Of a stretch of DNA of 64,000 nucleotides, positions 32,995 to 42,310 are shown piece after piece; position 1 is the first letter of the stretch, and each line of letters starts with the position of its first letter. The position numbers and the translations under genes were made by a program. Origin of the DNA: Exiguobacterium profundum (lineage in GTDB: Bacteria; Bacillota; Bacilli; Exiguobacteriales; Exiguobacteriaceae); NCBI RefSeq assembly GCF_001909285.1, contig NZ_MRSV01000001.1, positions 44,067-108,066 on the forward strand. The letters are read 5' to 3'. Under the pieces are notes generated by a model. It was not told the origin of the DNA, did no database searches, and saw nothing but the letters and a program-made list of their open reading frames with translations.

Positions 32995-33975
32995 GTGCTT
33001 ACTTTTCAAAACGTCTCGGTTCGCCAACAAGACACACTTATTCTCGAAAACATTTCATTTACGATCCAACCAGGTGAGTTGGCCGCCATTCATTGTGGAG
33101 TGATTTCTCGGGAAATCATATTCAGTCTCATCAGTCAGGAGATCACGACTTATACCGGTAACATCGACCACGCTTCAACGCTGTCCCTCTTCTCCATCCG
33201 GGACGGTTTATACGACCGGCTCACCATCGAGGAGTATTTACGCTTCACCATGCGCCTATATGATTCATCCGAATCAGTCGAATCGGTGATGCAACAGCTC
33301 CAACTCACGACTTACCGCAAGCACCGCCTCCACCGTCTTAATCGCTCCCTTGTCAGACGCACACAGTACGCCGCGCTGCTTCTCCAGGACCGTGACCTGT
33401 ATGTGTTTGAAGAACCTGACCAAGACGTGGACCAAGAGACACGCCACCTTTTACGCGATACGTTACAGACATTAACGTCGAGACAAAAAGCCGTCCTCGT
33501 GTTGACGAGCAACATGGAGAGTGCGCTCTTCATGACATCGACCGTTTATCGGATCGACCACCGTCACTTGCGCCTGTTAGATGTGGAGTCTGAAGATACA
33601 GCTGATACAGAAATTCCATCTGAAGTCATTCACGTCCGTTTCGAGAAAATCCCGACGAAAGTGAACGAAAAAATCATCTTACTCGACCCTCCTGAAATCG
33701 ACTTCATCGAAAGTCAGGACGGACAGTCGATTTTACATAGTCAATCGGATCAGTTCCCGAGCGTCTTCACGATGAACGAGCTCGAGACGCGTTTGACTCC
33801 GTACGGTTTCTTCCGCTGCCATCGGTCATATCTCGTGAACTTACAACGTGTGCGCGAAGTCATCACCTATACGAAAAATAGCTTCAGTCTCGTCTTGGAT
33901 GATTCAGAGAAGACAACGATTCCGTTATCCAAGACAAAAATGGCAGAATTGAAGACGATGATGGGGCTCAAATAG
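32995..33975 (+). CDS. ABC-type pseudo-ATPase fused to a LytTR DNA-binding domain
   Basis: A 326-residue fusion with GTG start behind GGGAGGGATTCG. Residues 1-205 are an ABC ATPase-like domain, but the P-loop is IHCGVISREI (32-41) instead of GxxGxGKST, and LNRSLVRR replaces LSGGQ; only a Walker B-like LYVFEEPDQDVD remains. Residues about 215-325 form a LytTR domain (FRCHRSYLVNLQRVREV, TTIPLSKTKM). An ABC-LytTR architecture is known for regulators of ABC exporters. It probably controls the ABC genes downstream; DNA binding is likely, ATP hydrolysis unlikely. Confidence 0.85.
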   Translation: MLTFQNVSVRQQDTLILENISFTIQPGELAAIHCGVISREIIFSLISQEITTYTGNIDHASTLSLFSIRDGLYDRLTIEEYLRFTMRLYDSSESVESVMQQLQLTTYRKHRLHRLNRSLVRRTQYAALLLQDRDLYVFEEPDQDVDQETRHLLRDTLQTLTSRQKAVLVLTSNMESALFMTSTVYRIDHRHLRLLDVESEDTADTEIPSEVIHVRFEKIPTKVNEKIILLDPPEIDFIESQDGQSILHSQSDQFPSVFTMNELETRLTPYGFFRCHRSYLVNLQRVREVITYTKNSFSLVLDDSEKTTIPLSKTKMAELKTMMGLK

Positions 33976-33979
33976 TCTC

Positions 33980-34006
33980 CATTCACAGTTCTATTTGCTT
34001 CATTCA
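33980..34006. promoter_or_regulatory. Candidate LytTR operator
   Basis: CATTCA occurs at 33980-33985 and 34001-34006, a 21-bp (two-turn) direct repeat between the LytTR gene and the ABC exporter genes. LytTR regulators bind such tandem half-sites spaced by two helical turns. The half-site sequence does not closely match published LytTR consensus, so the call is based on spacing and position. Confidence 0.35.
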
Positions 34007-34105
34007 ACTCCTGATAAGCACCATTTATCGCCATTTTAGTGCGGCCTTCCCCCAATCCTTATACGATAGAGGCAAGCAAGACGACATCGACAAGGAGGAA
34101 CGGGA

Positions 34106-34954
34106 ATGGAACCAATCATTCAAGTGAACGGGTTAAAGAAATTGTTTGGGAACGAGGAAGCGTTACATGATGTGACGTTTACAGTTGGAAAAGGAGAAGT
34201 GTTCGGCTTCTTGGGACCGAGTGGTTCTGGAAAAACGACAACGATAAAAATTTTGACGTCACAACTCGCACAGACAGCCGGTGATGCTACCGTCTTCGGC
34301 GTGCCGGTCGCTGACTTGAAACAAGAACAGTACCGTAAACGCATAGGCGTGTTGACGGACAATAGTGGTCTGTATACACGACTTTCTATAGAAGAGAACC
34401 TGAGCTTATATTGTGACCTTTATGATGAACCGAAGACCCGGATTGATGAAGTATTGAACATGGTCAATCTTAGCGGGGAACGGAAAAAGCGCATCGACAA
34501 ACTCTCTAGAGGGATGTTGCAACGGGTGACGCTCGCACGCGCCCTTCTTCATGAGCCAGAGCTCCTGTTTCTAGATGAACCGACCTCTGCTCTCGATCCG
34601 GTCAACTCTCGACATATCTATAAAGGAATTGAACGGTTAAAGGCAAACGGAACGACCATCTTTTTAACGACCCACGATATGCAAGAAGCCGAGGAGCTGT
34701 GTGACCGTGTCGCTTTCTTACATCAAGGGTCGATTCAACTGCTCGATGCCCCGAACGTATTGCGCAGGAAATATGCGACAGGATCGATGCGAGTTGAGTT
34801 GAACAACGGTCAGACGCATGAAGTGACGCAAACCGACGAAGGCGCGGACTGGCTCCATAAACAGATGCGTGCTAAAAATATCGCATCGATCCACTCCAAT
34901 GAGCCGACACTCGGCGACATCTTTATCGAAGTGACAGGGAGGAAATTATCATGA
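34106..34954 (+). CDS. ABC exporter ATP-binding protein
   Basis: A 282-residue ATPase. Walker A is GPSGSGKTT (37-45), the signature LSRGMLQRVTLARAL, Walker B LLFLDEPTSALDP and the H-loop FLTTHDMQEAEE. The C-terminal tail after residue 215 (MRVELNNGQTHEVTQTDE) is an accessory domain common in ABC-2 drug exporters. Start after AAGGAGGAACGGGA. Its stop overlaps the permease ATG (ATGA). Confidence 0.94.
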   Translation: MEPIIQVNGLKKLFGNEEALHDVTFTVGKGEVFGFLGPSGSGKTTTIKILTSQLAQTAGDATVFGVPVADLKQEQYRKRIGVLTDNSGLYTRLSIEENLSLYCDLYDEPKTRIDEVLNMVNLSGERKKRIDKLSRGMLQRVTLARALLHEPELLFLDEPTSALDPVNSRHIYKGIERLKANGTTIFLTTHDMQEAEELCDRVAFLHQGSIQLLDAPNVLRRKYATGSMRVELNNGQTHEVTQTDEGADWLHKQMRAKNIASIHSNEPTLGDIFIEVTGRKLS

Positions 34955-35658
34955 CTTTTTCAATGAAACGTGCACTCGCCATTTTCCAAAAAGACTACAA
35001 GGATTTGTCTCGAAACTTGTTCGTCTCGTCGACCTTGATCATGCCGCTCTTCTTCGCCGTCTTCTATTCACGAATCGGTGACGGCGGCGTCGATATCACG
35101 TACTTCGTCATCAACATCACGTTCAGCCTCGTCGCGATTTTTGTGCAGTGTGCATTGATCGCCGAAGAGAAAGAGAAGAACACGCTTCGCGGGCTCATGT
35201 TGTCCCCAGCGAGCACGCTCGACATCTTGCTCGGAAAGAGTGCCCTCACGTTCGTGACGACGATGATCCTCATCGTAGCCTCGTCATTTTTGATGGATTA
35301 TGCCCCGCAAAATCTGGCTGTGATCGCCCTCGCGCTCATCGTCTCGACATTCTTTTATATCGGGATCGGAACGATGTTCGGCTTGATGACGAAGACAGTC
35401 ATGGAAGCTTCATTGATTGTCATGTTACCGTTCTTTTTCTTCTCATTTTCACCGATGTTGTTGCCACTACAAGACCGTTTCGCCATCATCGGATTGCTTG
35501 AGTATTTACCGAACGTGCTCTTGATTGATGTGGCTCATCAAGTGGAAGACGGTGCGAACTTCGGTACCGTCGGGCTAGAGCTTGGGTTGCTAACTGCTTG
35601 GGCGCTTGCTGCATTCGTCGGTAGCGTCGTGATGTATAACCGGAAGCAGACGGATTGA
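34951..35658 (+). CDS. ABC-2 type exporter permease
   Basis: A 235-residue permease with six TM segments. TM1 is at about 21-42, and the cytosolic ABC-2 signature EEKEKNTLRGLMLSPASTLD is at about 70-90. It forms an exporter with the ATPase encoded upstream. The size matches ABC-2 half permeases controlled by LytTR regulators. A terminator follows 16 bp later. Confidence 0.9.
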   Translation: MTFSMKRALAIFQKDYKDLSRNLFVSSTLIMPLFFAVFYSRIGDGGVDITYFVINITFSLVAIFVQCALIAEEKEKNTLRGLMLSPASTLDILLGKSALTFVTTMILIVASSFLMDYAPQNLAVIALALIVSTFFYIGIGTMFGLMTKTVMEASLIVMLPFFFFSFSPMLLPLQDRFAIIGLLEYLPNVLLIDVAHQVEDGANFGTVGLELGLLTAWALAAFVGSVVMYNRKQTD

Positions 35659-35673
35659 ATGTTAAGACCATAC

Positions 35674-35706
35674 AAAAACAGGACTACGCATCGTAGCCCT
35701 GTTTTT
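35674..35706 (+). terminator. Terminator after LytTR/ABC operon
   Basis: AAAAACAGGACTACG / CGTAGCCCTGTTTTT with a 2-3 nt loop and T run. Confidence 0.85.
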
Positions 35707-35717
35707 CGTTATCCTTG

Positions 35718-35939
35718 TTACAGGAATGGATTATTCTCATCGCTTAATCGGATTCGAAATAGAAGAAATGGAACAAATAGAAGACTCAAATAGCCTAATG
35801 TAAATAGACGCTGAGTTTCACCAGAAATATATTGCGTGTGTCCACAATTCGGACATCCTTTTCCGTCTTTGGAAAATCCGAGTGACCATACCTCTTTCAC
35901 TTTCCATTTATAGTGACAATTCGTGCAATGTGGTGCCAT
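35718..35939 (-). CDS. Zinc-ribbon membrane protein (CxxC-x20-CxxC type)
   Basis: A 73-residue protein: C-x2-C in PHCTNCHYK (residues 5 and 8) and C-x2-C in GCPNCGHTQY (29-32) form a zinc ribbon. A hydrophobic helix (LFTLGYLSLLFVPFLLFRI) follows. This matches the small cxxc_20_cxxc (TIGR04104-like) proteins common in Bacillales. Role unknown. Confidence 0.78.
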   Translation of the reverse strand: MAPHCTNCHYKWKVKEVWSLGFSKDGKGCPNCGHTQYISGETQRLFTLGYLSLLFVPFLLFRIRLSDENNPFL

Positions 35940-36058
35940 CGAAACCTCCCCCTCCTTCGATCATTACGAATGAAGGATAAGTAGGTTTCAATTTGAAGAT
36001 TCATTATTGAAGATGATTATGTCATGTTCTAACATCCATTCAAGTTTTGTCTTATACT

Positions 36059-36865
36059 TTAAAGTCTCTTCCAATAATAATAACTTCCCGGGATACTATA
36101 AAATTGTTTATGAGTTTTATCATAAGTAAGAACATAGTCAATTATGTTGTATGCAGTCCCTACTCCTATCGTACCTTTTAAAACTGATGAAGCGAATTTT
36201 TTCACTGCTGCCACACTCATCTTTTTACCTGAAAAAGCTTTTATGAGAGCATCGATACCGCCCAATCCAAAGGCGCTAATCAAAGTACTACGCTCAATGT
36301 TAATCAGAGAATCTACCTTTTTCGTATATTCATTAAATTTTGTATTGTATTTAGGTATTTTCTTTTCCATAGTACTGTATCTAGCCAATCCTCCCCCATT
36401 AGAGTATTGAATATAACTCATACCGGCAACCGAACTAGTTTTAACCCATTTACCACTTGCACTTGCTAAAGAAATACCTTGTGAAACGCTGCTCACTTGA
36501 TTATATGTAGTTCCATAATCTAAATTGTCAACTTCACTAGTTTGATTTGCTATTTCAGATTCAATTATATTCCCCTCGGAATTAAAAACTGTTTCAAAAT
36601 TTTCAACTAGTATTTCTTCATTGTTTGCAATCAAATACTTATACGTTTTTACTTTATATAAACTTATATACTCATAATATTTATATAAAGAACCTTCCTC
36701 ATTAACTGTATAAATCATAACTTCGTCAGTGTCTTTAAGCACATTTACTTCAGAAGACAGATTATATTTTTCCTCTTCTGCTGAAACTGGTGTAAGCATT
36801 TGAACATTCGAGATAGAAATTGAACTAACTAGTACTAGAGATGTGATTAGCTTAATTTTTTTCAA
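36059..36865 (-). CDS. Secreted AT-rich orphan protein
   Basis: 268 residues with a clear signal peptide (MKKIKLITSLVLVSSISIS, cleavage near VSA-EE). TTG start at 36865 after AAGGAGGGTTAAAA. The mature protein is rich in Ser, Tyr and Asn; a mid region (SGKWVKTSSVAGMSYIQYS) precedes an alanine/glycine-rich segment (LISAFGLGGIDALIKAFSG) and a tail that ends YSIPGSYYYWKRL. Base composition is far more AT-rich than the neighbours, pointing to recent acquisition. A large secreted bacteriocin-like protein (geobacillin-26-like) is one possibility, unproven. Confidence 0.75.
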   Translation of the reverse strand: MKKIKLITSLVLVSSISISNVQMLTPVSAEEEKYNLSSEVNVLKDTDEVMIYTVNEEGSLYKYYEYISLYKVKTYKYLIANNEEILVENFETVFNSEGNIIESEIANQTSEVDNLDYGTTYNQVSSVSQGISLASASGKWVKTSSVAGMSYIQYSNGGGLARYSTMEKKIPKYNTKFNEYTKKVDSLINIERSTLISAFGLGGIDALIKAFSGKKMSVAAVKKFASSVLKGTIGVGTAYNIIDYVLTYDKTHKQFYSIPGSYYYWKRL

Positions 36866-37007
36866 TTTTAACCCTCCTTATTTAATTTCTATATTATACC
36901 ACTATTAATCATTAATTAAGTTCTTAATTACATTTAAGTAAATATTATCTATAAAAGAAAATAATAAGGGCCAAAGGGTGTATTTAATTTATTTCCAATA
37001 TATAAAA

Positions 37008-37046
37008 CAAAAAACCACCCACCAGCTTTCGCTGATGAATGGTTCC
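37008..37046 (-). terminator. Terminator of the groESL operon
   Basis: On the minus strand AACCATTCATCAGC-GAAA-GCTGGTGGGTGGTT followed by TTTTGTTTT, 16 bp after the groEL stop. Confidence 0.85.
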
Positions 37047-37062
37047 TGTAAAGGCGTATGAC

Positions 37063-38700
<1,638 letters not shown>

Positions 38701-38736
38701 TCATTTCCCCCTAAAAAAGTTTTTGAATAATGGTGC

Positions 38737-39021
38737 TTAGCCTACGATTGCGAGAATATCGCTCTCGCGAACGATTAAGTACTCTTTTCCATCATGCTTC
38801 ACTTCGGTACCTGCATACTTCGAGTAGATGACCAAATCATTTTCTTTCACGTCGAGATCGATGCGCTTGCCTTCGTCCGTCACGCGGCCTGTACCGACTG
38901 CGACGACTTTCCCTTGTTGCGGCTTTTCTTTCGCCGTATCAGGAAGCACGATGCCCCCGATCGTCTTTTCTTCTTTCTCCACGACTTCGATGATGACACG
39001 ATCGCCTAGTGGTTTTAACAT
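38737..39021 (-). CDS. groES: Co-chaperonin GroES
   Basis: 94 residues, full length: [20 protein letters not shown], the mobile loop [19 protein letters not shown] and the roof/edge segment [23 protein letters not shown]. The heptameric lid of GroEL. First gene of the operon, downstream of a sigma-A promoter and CIRCE. Confidence 0.99.
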   Translation of the reverse strand: MLKPLGDRVIIEVVEKEEKTIGGIVLPDTAKEKPQQGKVVAVGTGRVTDEGKRIDLDVKENDLVIYSKYAGTEVKHDGKEYLIVRESDILAIVG

Positions 39022-39070
39022 GGAAAAACCCTCCTCCGAATATGAATGATGTAATGTGTATCGTAAGGTT

Positions 39071-39097
39071 TTAGCACTCAGTTAAAAGGAGTGCTAA
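39071..39097. promoter_or_regulatory. CIRCE element (HrcA operator)
   Basis: TTAGCACTC-N9-GAGTGCTAA, identical to the consensus 9-9-9 inverted repeat of class I heat-shock operons. It lies 50 bp before groES and just downstream of the -10 box. Confidence 0.98.
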
Positions 39098-39105
39098 CAC
39101 TGATT

Positions 39106-39134
39106 AGTGTAGTATGTGTAGATAAAAAAATCAA
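39106..39134 (-). promoter_or_regulatory. Sigma-A promoter of groESL
   Basis: On the minus strand -35 TTGATT (39129-39134) and -10 TACACT (39106-39111) are separated by 17 bp. CIRCE follows, where HrcA would block transcription. Confidence 0.8.
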
Positions 39135-39234
39135 GTGGGATACATTAAAAAATGCTCTTACTCGCGGTCAAGAGAACTTATTTGTTACAATGAAAAAAAG
39201 GTAGGTTCACTCTTATAATTAAGGACGTGTTGAA

Positions 39235-39930
39235 TTGGCTACACTAAACTCAAACCAATCGATAAATACCCGTTTTTCGATGGCGCCTAACATTCGTCTC
39301 CGGCACCTCACCCCGATTTTACTATATGCGTTCGTCCAACTGTTCCCGCTCGTCATTAGTGAAGTACGGCCGGAATGGTTGACGGAAACGTTCGTCGGGC
39401 TCTGGCTAGCCATCGGATTCGGTGTGACGATTGTTCTGTCAATCTTGCTCATCTGGCCAGACTTGAAACAATACAAAGCCCAAGGTATCCAGTCGAACTT
39501 GAACGACACGGTCAAATGGATCGGGCTCGGGATTTTGATGCAATACGGGCTCGTCATCGTGGCGAACTTGATTGAGACGGCCATCTCTGGTGAACTGGTC
39601 GAGTCGATGAACACACAAAACATCGCCGAGATGGTGGAAGTCATTCCACTTATGATTTTGCCAGTCGTCTTACTCGGACCGATCATCGAAGAGATTCTCT
39701 TCCGTCATATTTTGTTCGGGAACTTGAACGTGCGCTTCGGTTTCTGGATTGCCTTTGGTGTCAGTTCGATCCTATTCGCACTCATCCACCAAGATAATCG
39801 GTTCCTCGTGTATATCGCGATGAGTTTTGCATTCTCTTACGCGTATGCGAAGACAAGACGATTGATCGTTCCAATCGCCATCCACGCGTTTAACAACGCG
39901 CTCGTGATGCTCGTACTATTTTTAATGTAG
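39235..39930 (+). CDS. ydiL: CPBP-family intramembrane protease, YdiL-like
   Basis: 231 residues with about six to seven TM segments. The Abi/CPBP motifs are EEILFRHILFG (EExxxR), FALIHQD (F-x3-H) and the third-motif histidine/asparagine pair in PIAIHAFNNALVM. TTG start 39235 behind AAGGACGTGTTGAA; the later ATG at 39280 has no ribosome site. Position beside groES and before ydiK matches Bacillus ydiL. It probably cleaves or processes a membrane or prenyl-type substrate. Confidence 0.9.
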   Translation: MATLNSNQSINTRFSMAPNIRLRHLTPILLYAFVQLFPLVISEVRPEWLTETFVGLWLAIGFGVTIVLSILLIWPDLKQYKAQGIQSNLNDTVKWIGLGILMQYGLVIVANLIETAISGELVESMNTQNIAEMVEVIPLMILPVVLLGPIIEEILFRHILFGNLNVRFGFWIAFGVSSILFALIHQDNRFLVYIAMSFAFSYAYAKTRRLIVPIAIHAFNNALVMLVLFLM

Positions 39931-39946
39931 AAATGAGGTGGCAGTT

Positions 39947-40156
39947 ATGCCGCGACAATTAAAAGTGATGATGCTCTTCAGTCTATCGTTCGGTGTGTTG
40001 TTCACCGTCCTCGCGTACTTCTCGGTACAAGAGTACGGCTTCAGCTTCTGGACGTACTTTATCATCGCCGTCGCCGCTTACGACTTTTTCAAAGTGTATC
40101 AAATCTTGGCACTCGCCCGAAAAGTCAAAAAAGAAGGCACGGACAAATCCGCATAA
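39947..40156 (+). CDS. ydiK: YdiK-like small membrane protein
   Basis: 69 residues with two TM segments (VMMLFSLSFGVLFTVLAYF and FWTYFIIAVAAYDFFKVYQI) and a basic tail. ATG 39947 follows GAGGTGGCAGTT. Size and position next to ydiL match Bacillus ydiK (DUF4305-like). Function unknown. Confidence 0.8.
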   Translation: MPRQLKVMMLFSLSFGVLFTVLAYFSVQEYGFSFWTYFIIAVAAYDFFKVYQILALARKVKKEGTDKSA

Positions 40157-40157
40157 C

Positions 40158-40191
40158 GAAACCCCGAGTCTTACGAGCTCGGGGTTTTTCT
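40158..40191. terminator. Shared terminator
   Basis: AAACCCCGAG-TCTTAC-GAGCTCGGGGTTTTT after ydiK. The minus-strand hypothetical gene ends inside it. Confidence 0.85.
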
Positions 40192-40572
40192 TATGGCTGT
40201 AACTTTCGATCGATCCTGTATTTCCTCTTGATAGACATTTCGAATGAGCAGTCCACGCAGACCGAACACCACACCCAATACGACATAAATGGCATCAATC
40301 AATGAGATTTGTGGTTCTTCCATGAAAAAGATGGCAATAATGAATGCGACCATCAATATATAAATCGTCAAGTTCATCACCTTTGCATCGACTTGCCTCA
40401 TGATTCCCTTAGACACCTTTTCCTCAAGCTTTTCAATTTCCTCGTGATAATAAGTAAAGATTGTGGCCCCTAGACTCATGACTGTAACGCCGAGAAAAAC
40501 ACCATCCCATAGCGCGAACAAAAAACTAACAATCGAAAAAATCATAAACCCAATCAGTAACTTCTTACGCAA
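40171..40572 (-). CDS. Hypothetical four-helix membrane protein, 133 aa
   Basis: TTG start 40572 after AAGGAGGGATATT, far better than the ATG at 40599. Two TM segments (LLIGFMIFSIVSFLFALWDG, VFLGVTVMSLGATIFTYY), a charged cytosolic loop EEIEKLEEKVSKGIMRQVDA and two more TM segments. The layout resembles the four-helix family at 17.8-29 kb, but the FNE and HVT motifs are absent, so it is not counted with it. Its end reaches into the ydiK terminator. Confidence 0.72.
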   Translation of the reverse strand: MRKKLLIGFMIFSIVSFLFALWDGVFLGVTVMSLGATIFTYYHEEIEKLEEKVSKGIMRQVDAKVMNLTIYILMVAFIIAIFFMEEPQISLIDAIYVVLGVVFGLRGLLIRNVYQEEIQDRSKVTAIRKTPSS

Positions 40573-40583
40573 AATATCCCTCC

Positions 40584-42209
40584 TTATGATGGAATCCATA
40601 GTTTCGCAAAATCAAAATAACCGAACAAGTCGACACAGACGTCCTTCAGCTCGACCGGGAACGGAATGGTCCGCTCCTCGTTATAGAGCGGGATAAAGTA
40701 CGACTTCTCTTTTAACTCGCGCTCGATCTCTCGGTGCAGCGGCAACCAGTCCTCAAACGGCAGGTCATCATATTGCCCAACTCGCTCGGTCATCCCCTCT
40801 ATATAAGGGAACACTTTATGAGGAGGCGAGTACTCGTTCGTCATGAACTGTTCAAACCCGAGCGTGATGTTCCGCTCGAACACTTCCCCGTGAACGACCA
40901 AATCGACGTATTCATAATACGTTTTATCATGGATCGAATCTTTGAAGCTGATGGGTACGAATTCATAGGCAATGCCGTGACGCGTCAACATCTCGGCAAT
41001 CCAGTCGGTCGTATCGTTCGTGAAGTCCGTCTGTTTGATGCGAATCGGTCGGTCGAACGTGACGGGTGTTCCTTTTGGAATGCGATACGTCTCGCTCATC
41101 GAACCGAGAAATCCTCGATCGTTTGGCGTTCTTCGCTCATTCAACGTCCCAATCTCCGGTCGAATCTCCGCAATCAAGCGATGCATATAATGCCGCGCCT
41201 CTTCATTCGCGAACACACTATTCGGATGACTGTTCAAGATGACAAGCCCGAACCCGGACGGTGTCGAGATGTGTCCGGTTTCTTTGGAATCCCTTGATGA
41301 GATGCGATACGTCGGATCGTATCCGTCCGGCACTTTGATGAACTCGACCCGGTCCAGGAGCGCCCGCACCCCGAAATAATTCTCGAAGGCGAGGAGGACC
41401 GTCTTCTCCTTGTCATGGCGATCCAATTGAAACGGCCCCGTCCCGACACTTCCTTTGGCGATACTCGTATGGATCATCGACAGTTTCGGTATGTACGAAT
41501 TCCGACGCCGGTCGAGCGTGACGTCGACGCGATACGTGCCGTTCGATGCGATATGCCGGACGTGCCGGTACATATAGCGATACGCATCCGACTGAACGAG
41601 TTTGCGTAAACTTTTCGTCACATCTTTACTCGTCATGAGCGACCCGTCATGGAATCGGACCCCTTTCCGAAGAAACAAGACGAGCGTATTCCCCTGCCAT
41701 TCATAGTGATGGGCAAGCTCCCCTGTGACCTCACCAGACGCGTCAATCATGAACAGACGATTGAAGACGTTCTGGACGAGGTGGGCACTGTGGATGTCAG
41801 CCGCCTCGAGCGGATGTGTCGTCAAAAAGTGACGACGGCGCGGGATGATGAGCGCATCACTCGACGTCTGGACGTAACCGAACTTCTTCTCGAGCTGGCG
41901 CATGAACCGTCCCGCCTGTGCCGGCGACCAGTCCCACTCCAGTTGATTCGTCACTGCCTCGACTGACTCTTTCTCCATGCGTTCGAGCAGCTGTTTGGCT
42001 AAATCACGCTCGACGTGACGCAACCATTCGAGACGCGTCAAATTCCCCCGTCCACGTCCGCTCGTATACTTGAGCCACCCTTCTTCTTGCCACCGTGCCA
42101 AATGACGCTTCGTCTGTTTCGGGCTTAAATGAATAGCTTCCGCCATATCAGAAATCGTGTACGCCCCATCGCGACACTCTTTCCACAATCGAAATAAATA
42201 CGCATCCAC
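40584..42209 (-). CDS. SgrR-like transcriptional regulator with solute-binding domain
   Basis: 541 residues. The N-terminal winged helix (SgrR_N, about 1-115: MAEAIHLSPKQTKRHLARWQ) is followed by an extracellular-type peptide-binding fold (SBP_bac_5, about 125-540: VQNVFNRLFMIDASGEVTG, VRFHDGSLMTSKDVTKSL). Members read a small ligand in the cytosol, as SgrR does in E. coli sugar-phosphate stress. GTG start 42209 after AAGGGGGGATGTGAC. Divergent from an MFS exporter, like SgrR and SetA. Confidence 0.9.
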   Translation of the reverse strand: MDAYLFRLWKECRDGAYTISDMAEAIHLSPKQTKRHLARWQEEGWLKYTSGRGRGNLTRLEWLRHVERDLAKQLLERMEKESVEAVTNQLEWDWSPAQAGRFMRQLEKKFGYVQTSSDALIIPRRRHFLTTHPLEAADIHSAHLVQNVFNRLFMIDASGEVTGELAHHYEWQGNTLVLFLRKGVRFHDGSLMTSKDVTKSLRKLVQSDAYRYMYRHVRHIASNGTYRVDVTLDRRRNSYIPKLSMIHTSIAKGSVGTGPFQLDRHDKEKTVLLAFENYFGVRALLDRVEFIKVPDGYDPTYRISSRDSKETGHISTPSGFGLVILNSHPNSVFANEEARHYMHRLIAEIRPEIGTLNERRTPNDRGFLGSMSETYRIPKGTPVTFDRPIRIKQTDFTNDTTDWIAEMLTRHGIAYEFVPISFKDSIHDKTYYEYVDLVVHGEVFERNITLGFEQFMTNEYSPPHKVFPYIEGMTERVGQYDDLPFEDWLPLHREIERELKEKSYFIPLYNEERTIPFPVELKDVCVDLFGYFDFAKLWIPS

Positions 42210-42229
42210 GTCACATCCCCCCTTAAAAG

Positions 42230-42255
42230 TGGACATCATTTACCCATGTCGTCCA
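42230..42255. promoter_or_regulatory. Inverted repeat between SgrR-like and MFS genes
   Basis: TGGAC (42230-42234) and GTCCA (42251-42255), extending imperfectly to AAAAGTGGACAT and ATGTCGTCCATTTT. The centre-to-centre distance is about 21 bp. A likely regulator site in the 101-bp divergent gap. Confidence 0.35.
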
Positions 42256-42310
42256 TTTTTCAAATCCGTTGTCTTGTTTATCATACAGGTACAGAATGGA
42301 AGGTGACAAG

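Noticed and set aside
40734..41297. 187-codon open frame antisense to the SgrR-like gene
   Set aside because: Shadow frame rich in Arg; the sense protein has two recognised domains.
42210..42310. SgrS-like small RNA beside the SgrR-like gene
   Set aside because: The 101-bp gap holds no hairpin with T tract and is too short once promoters are allowed for.
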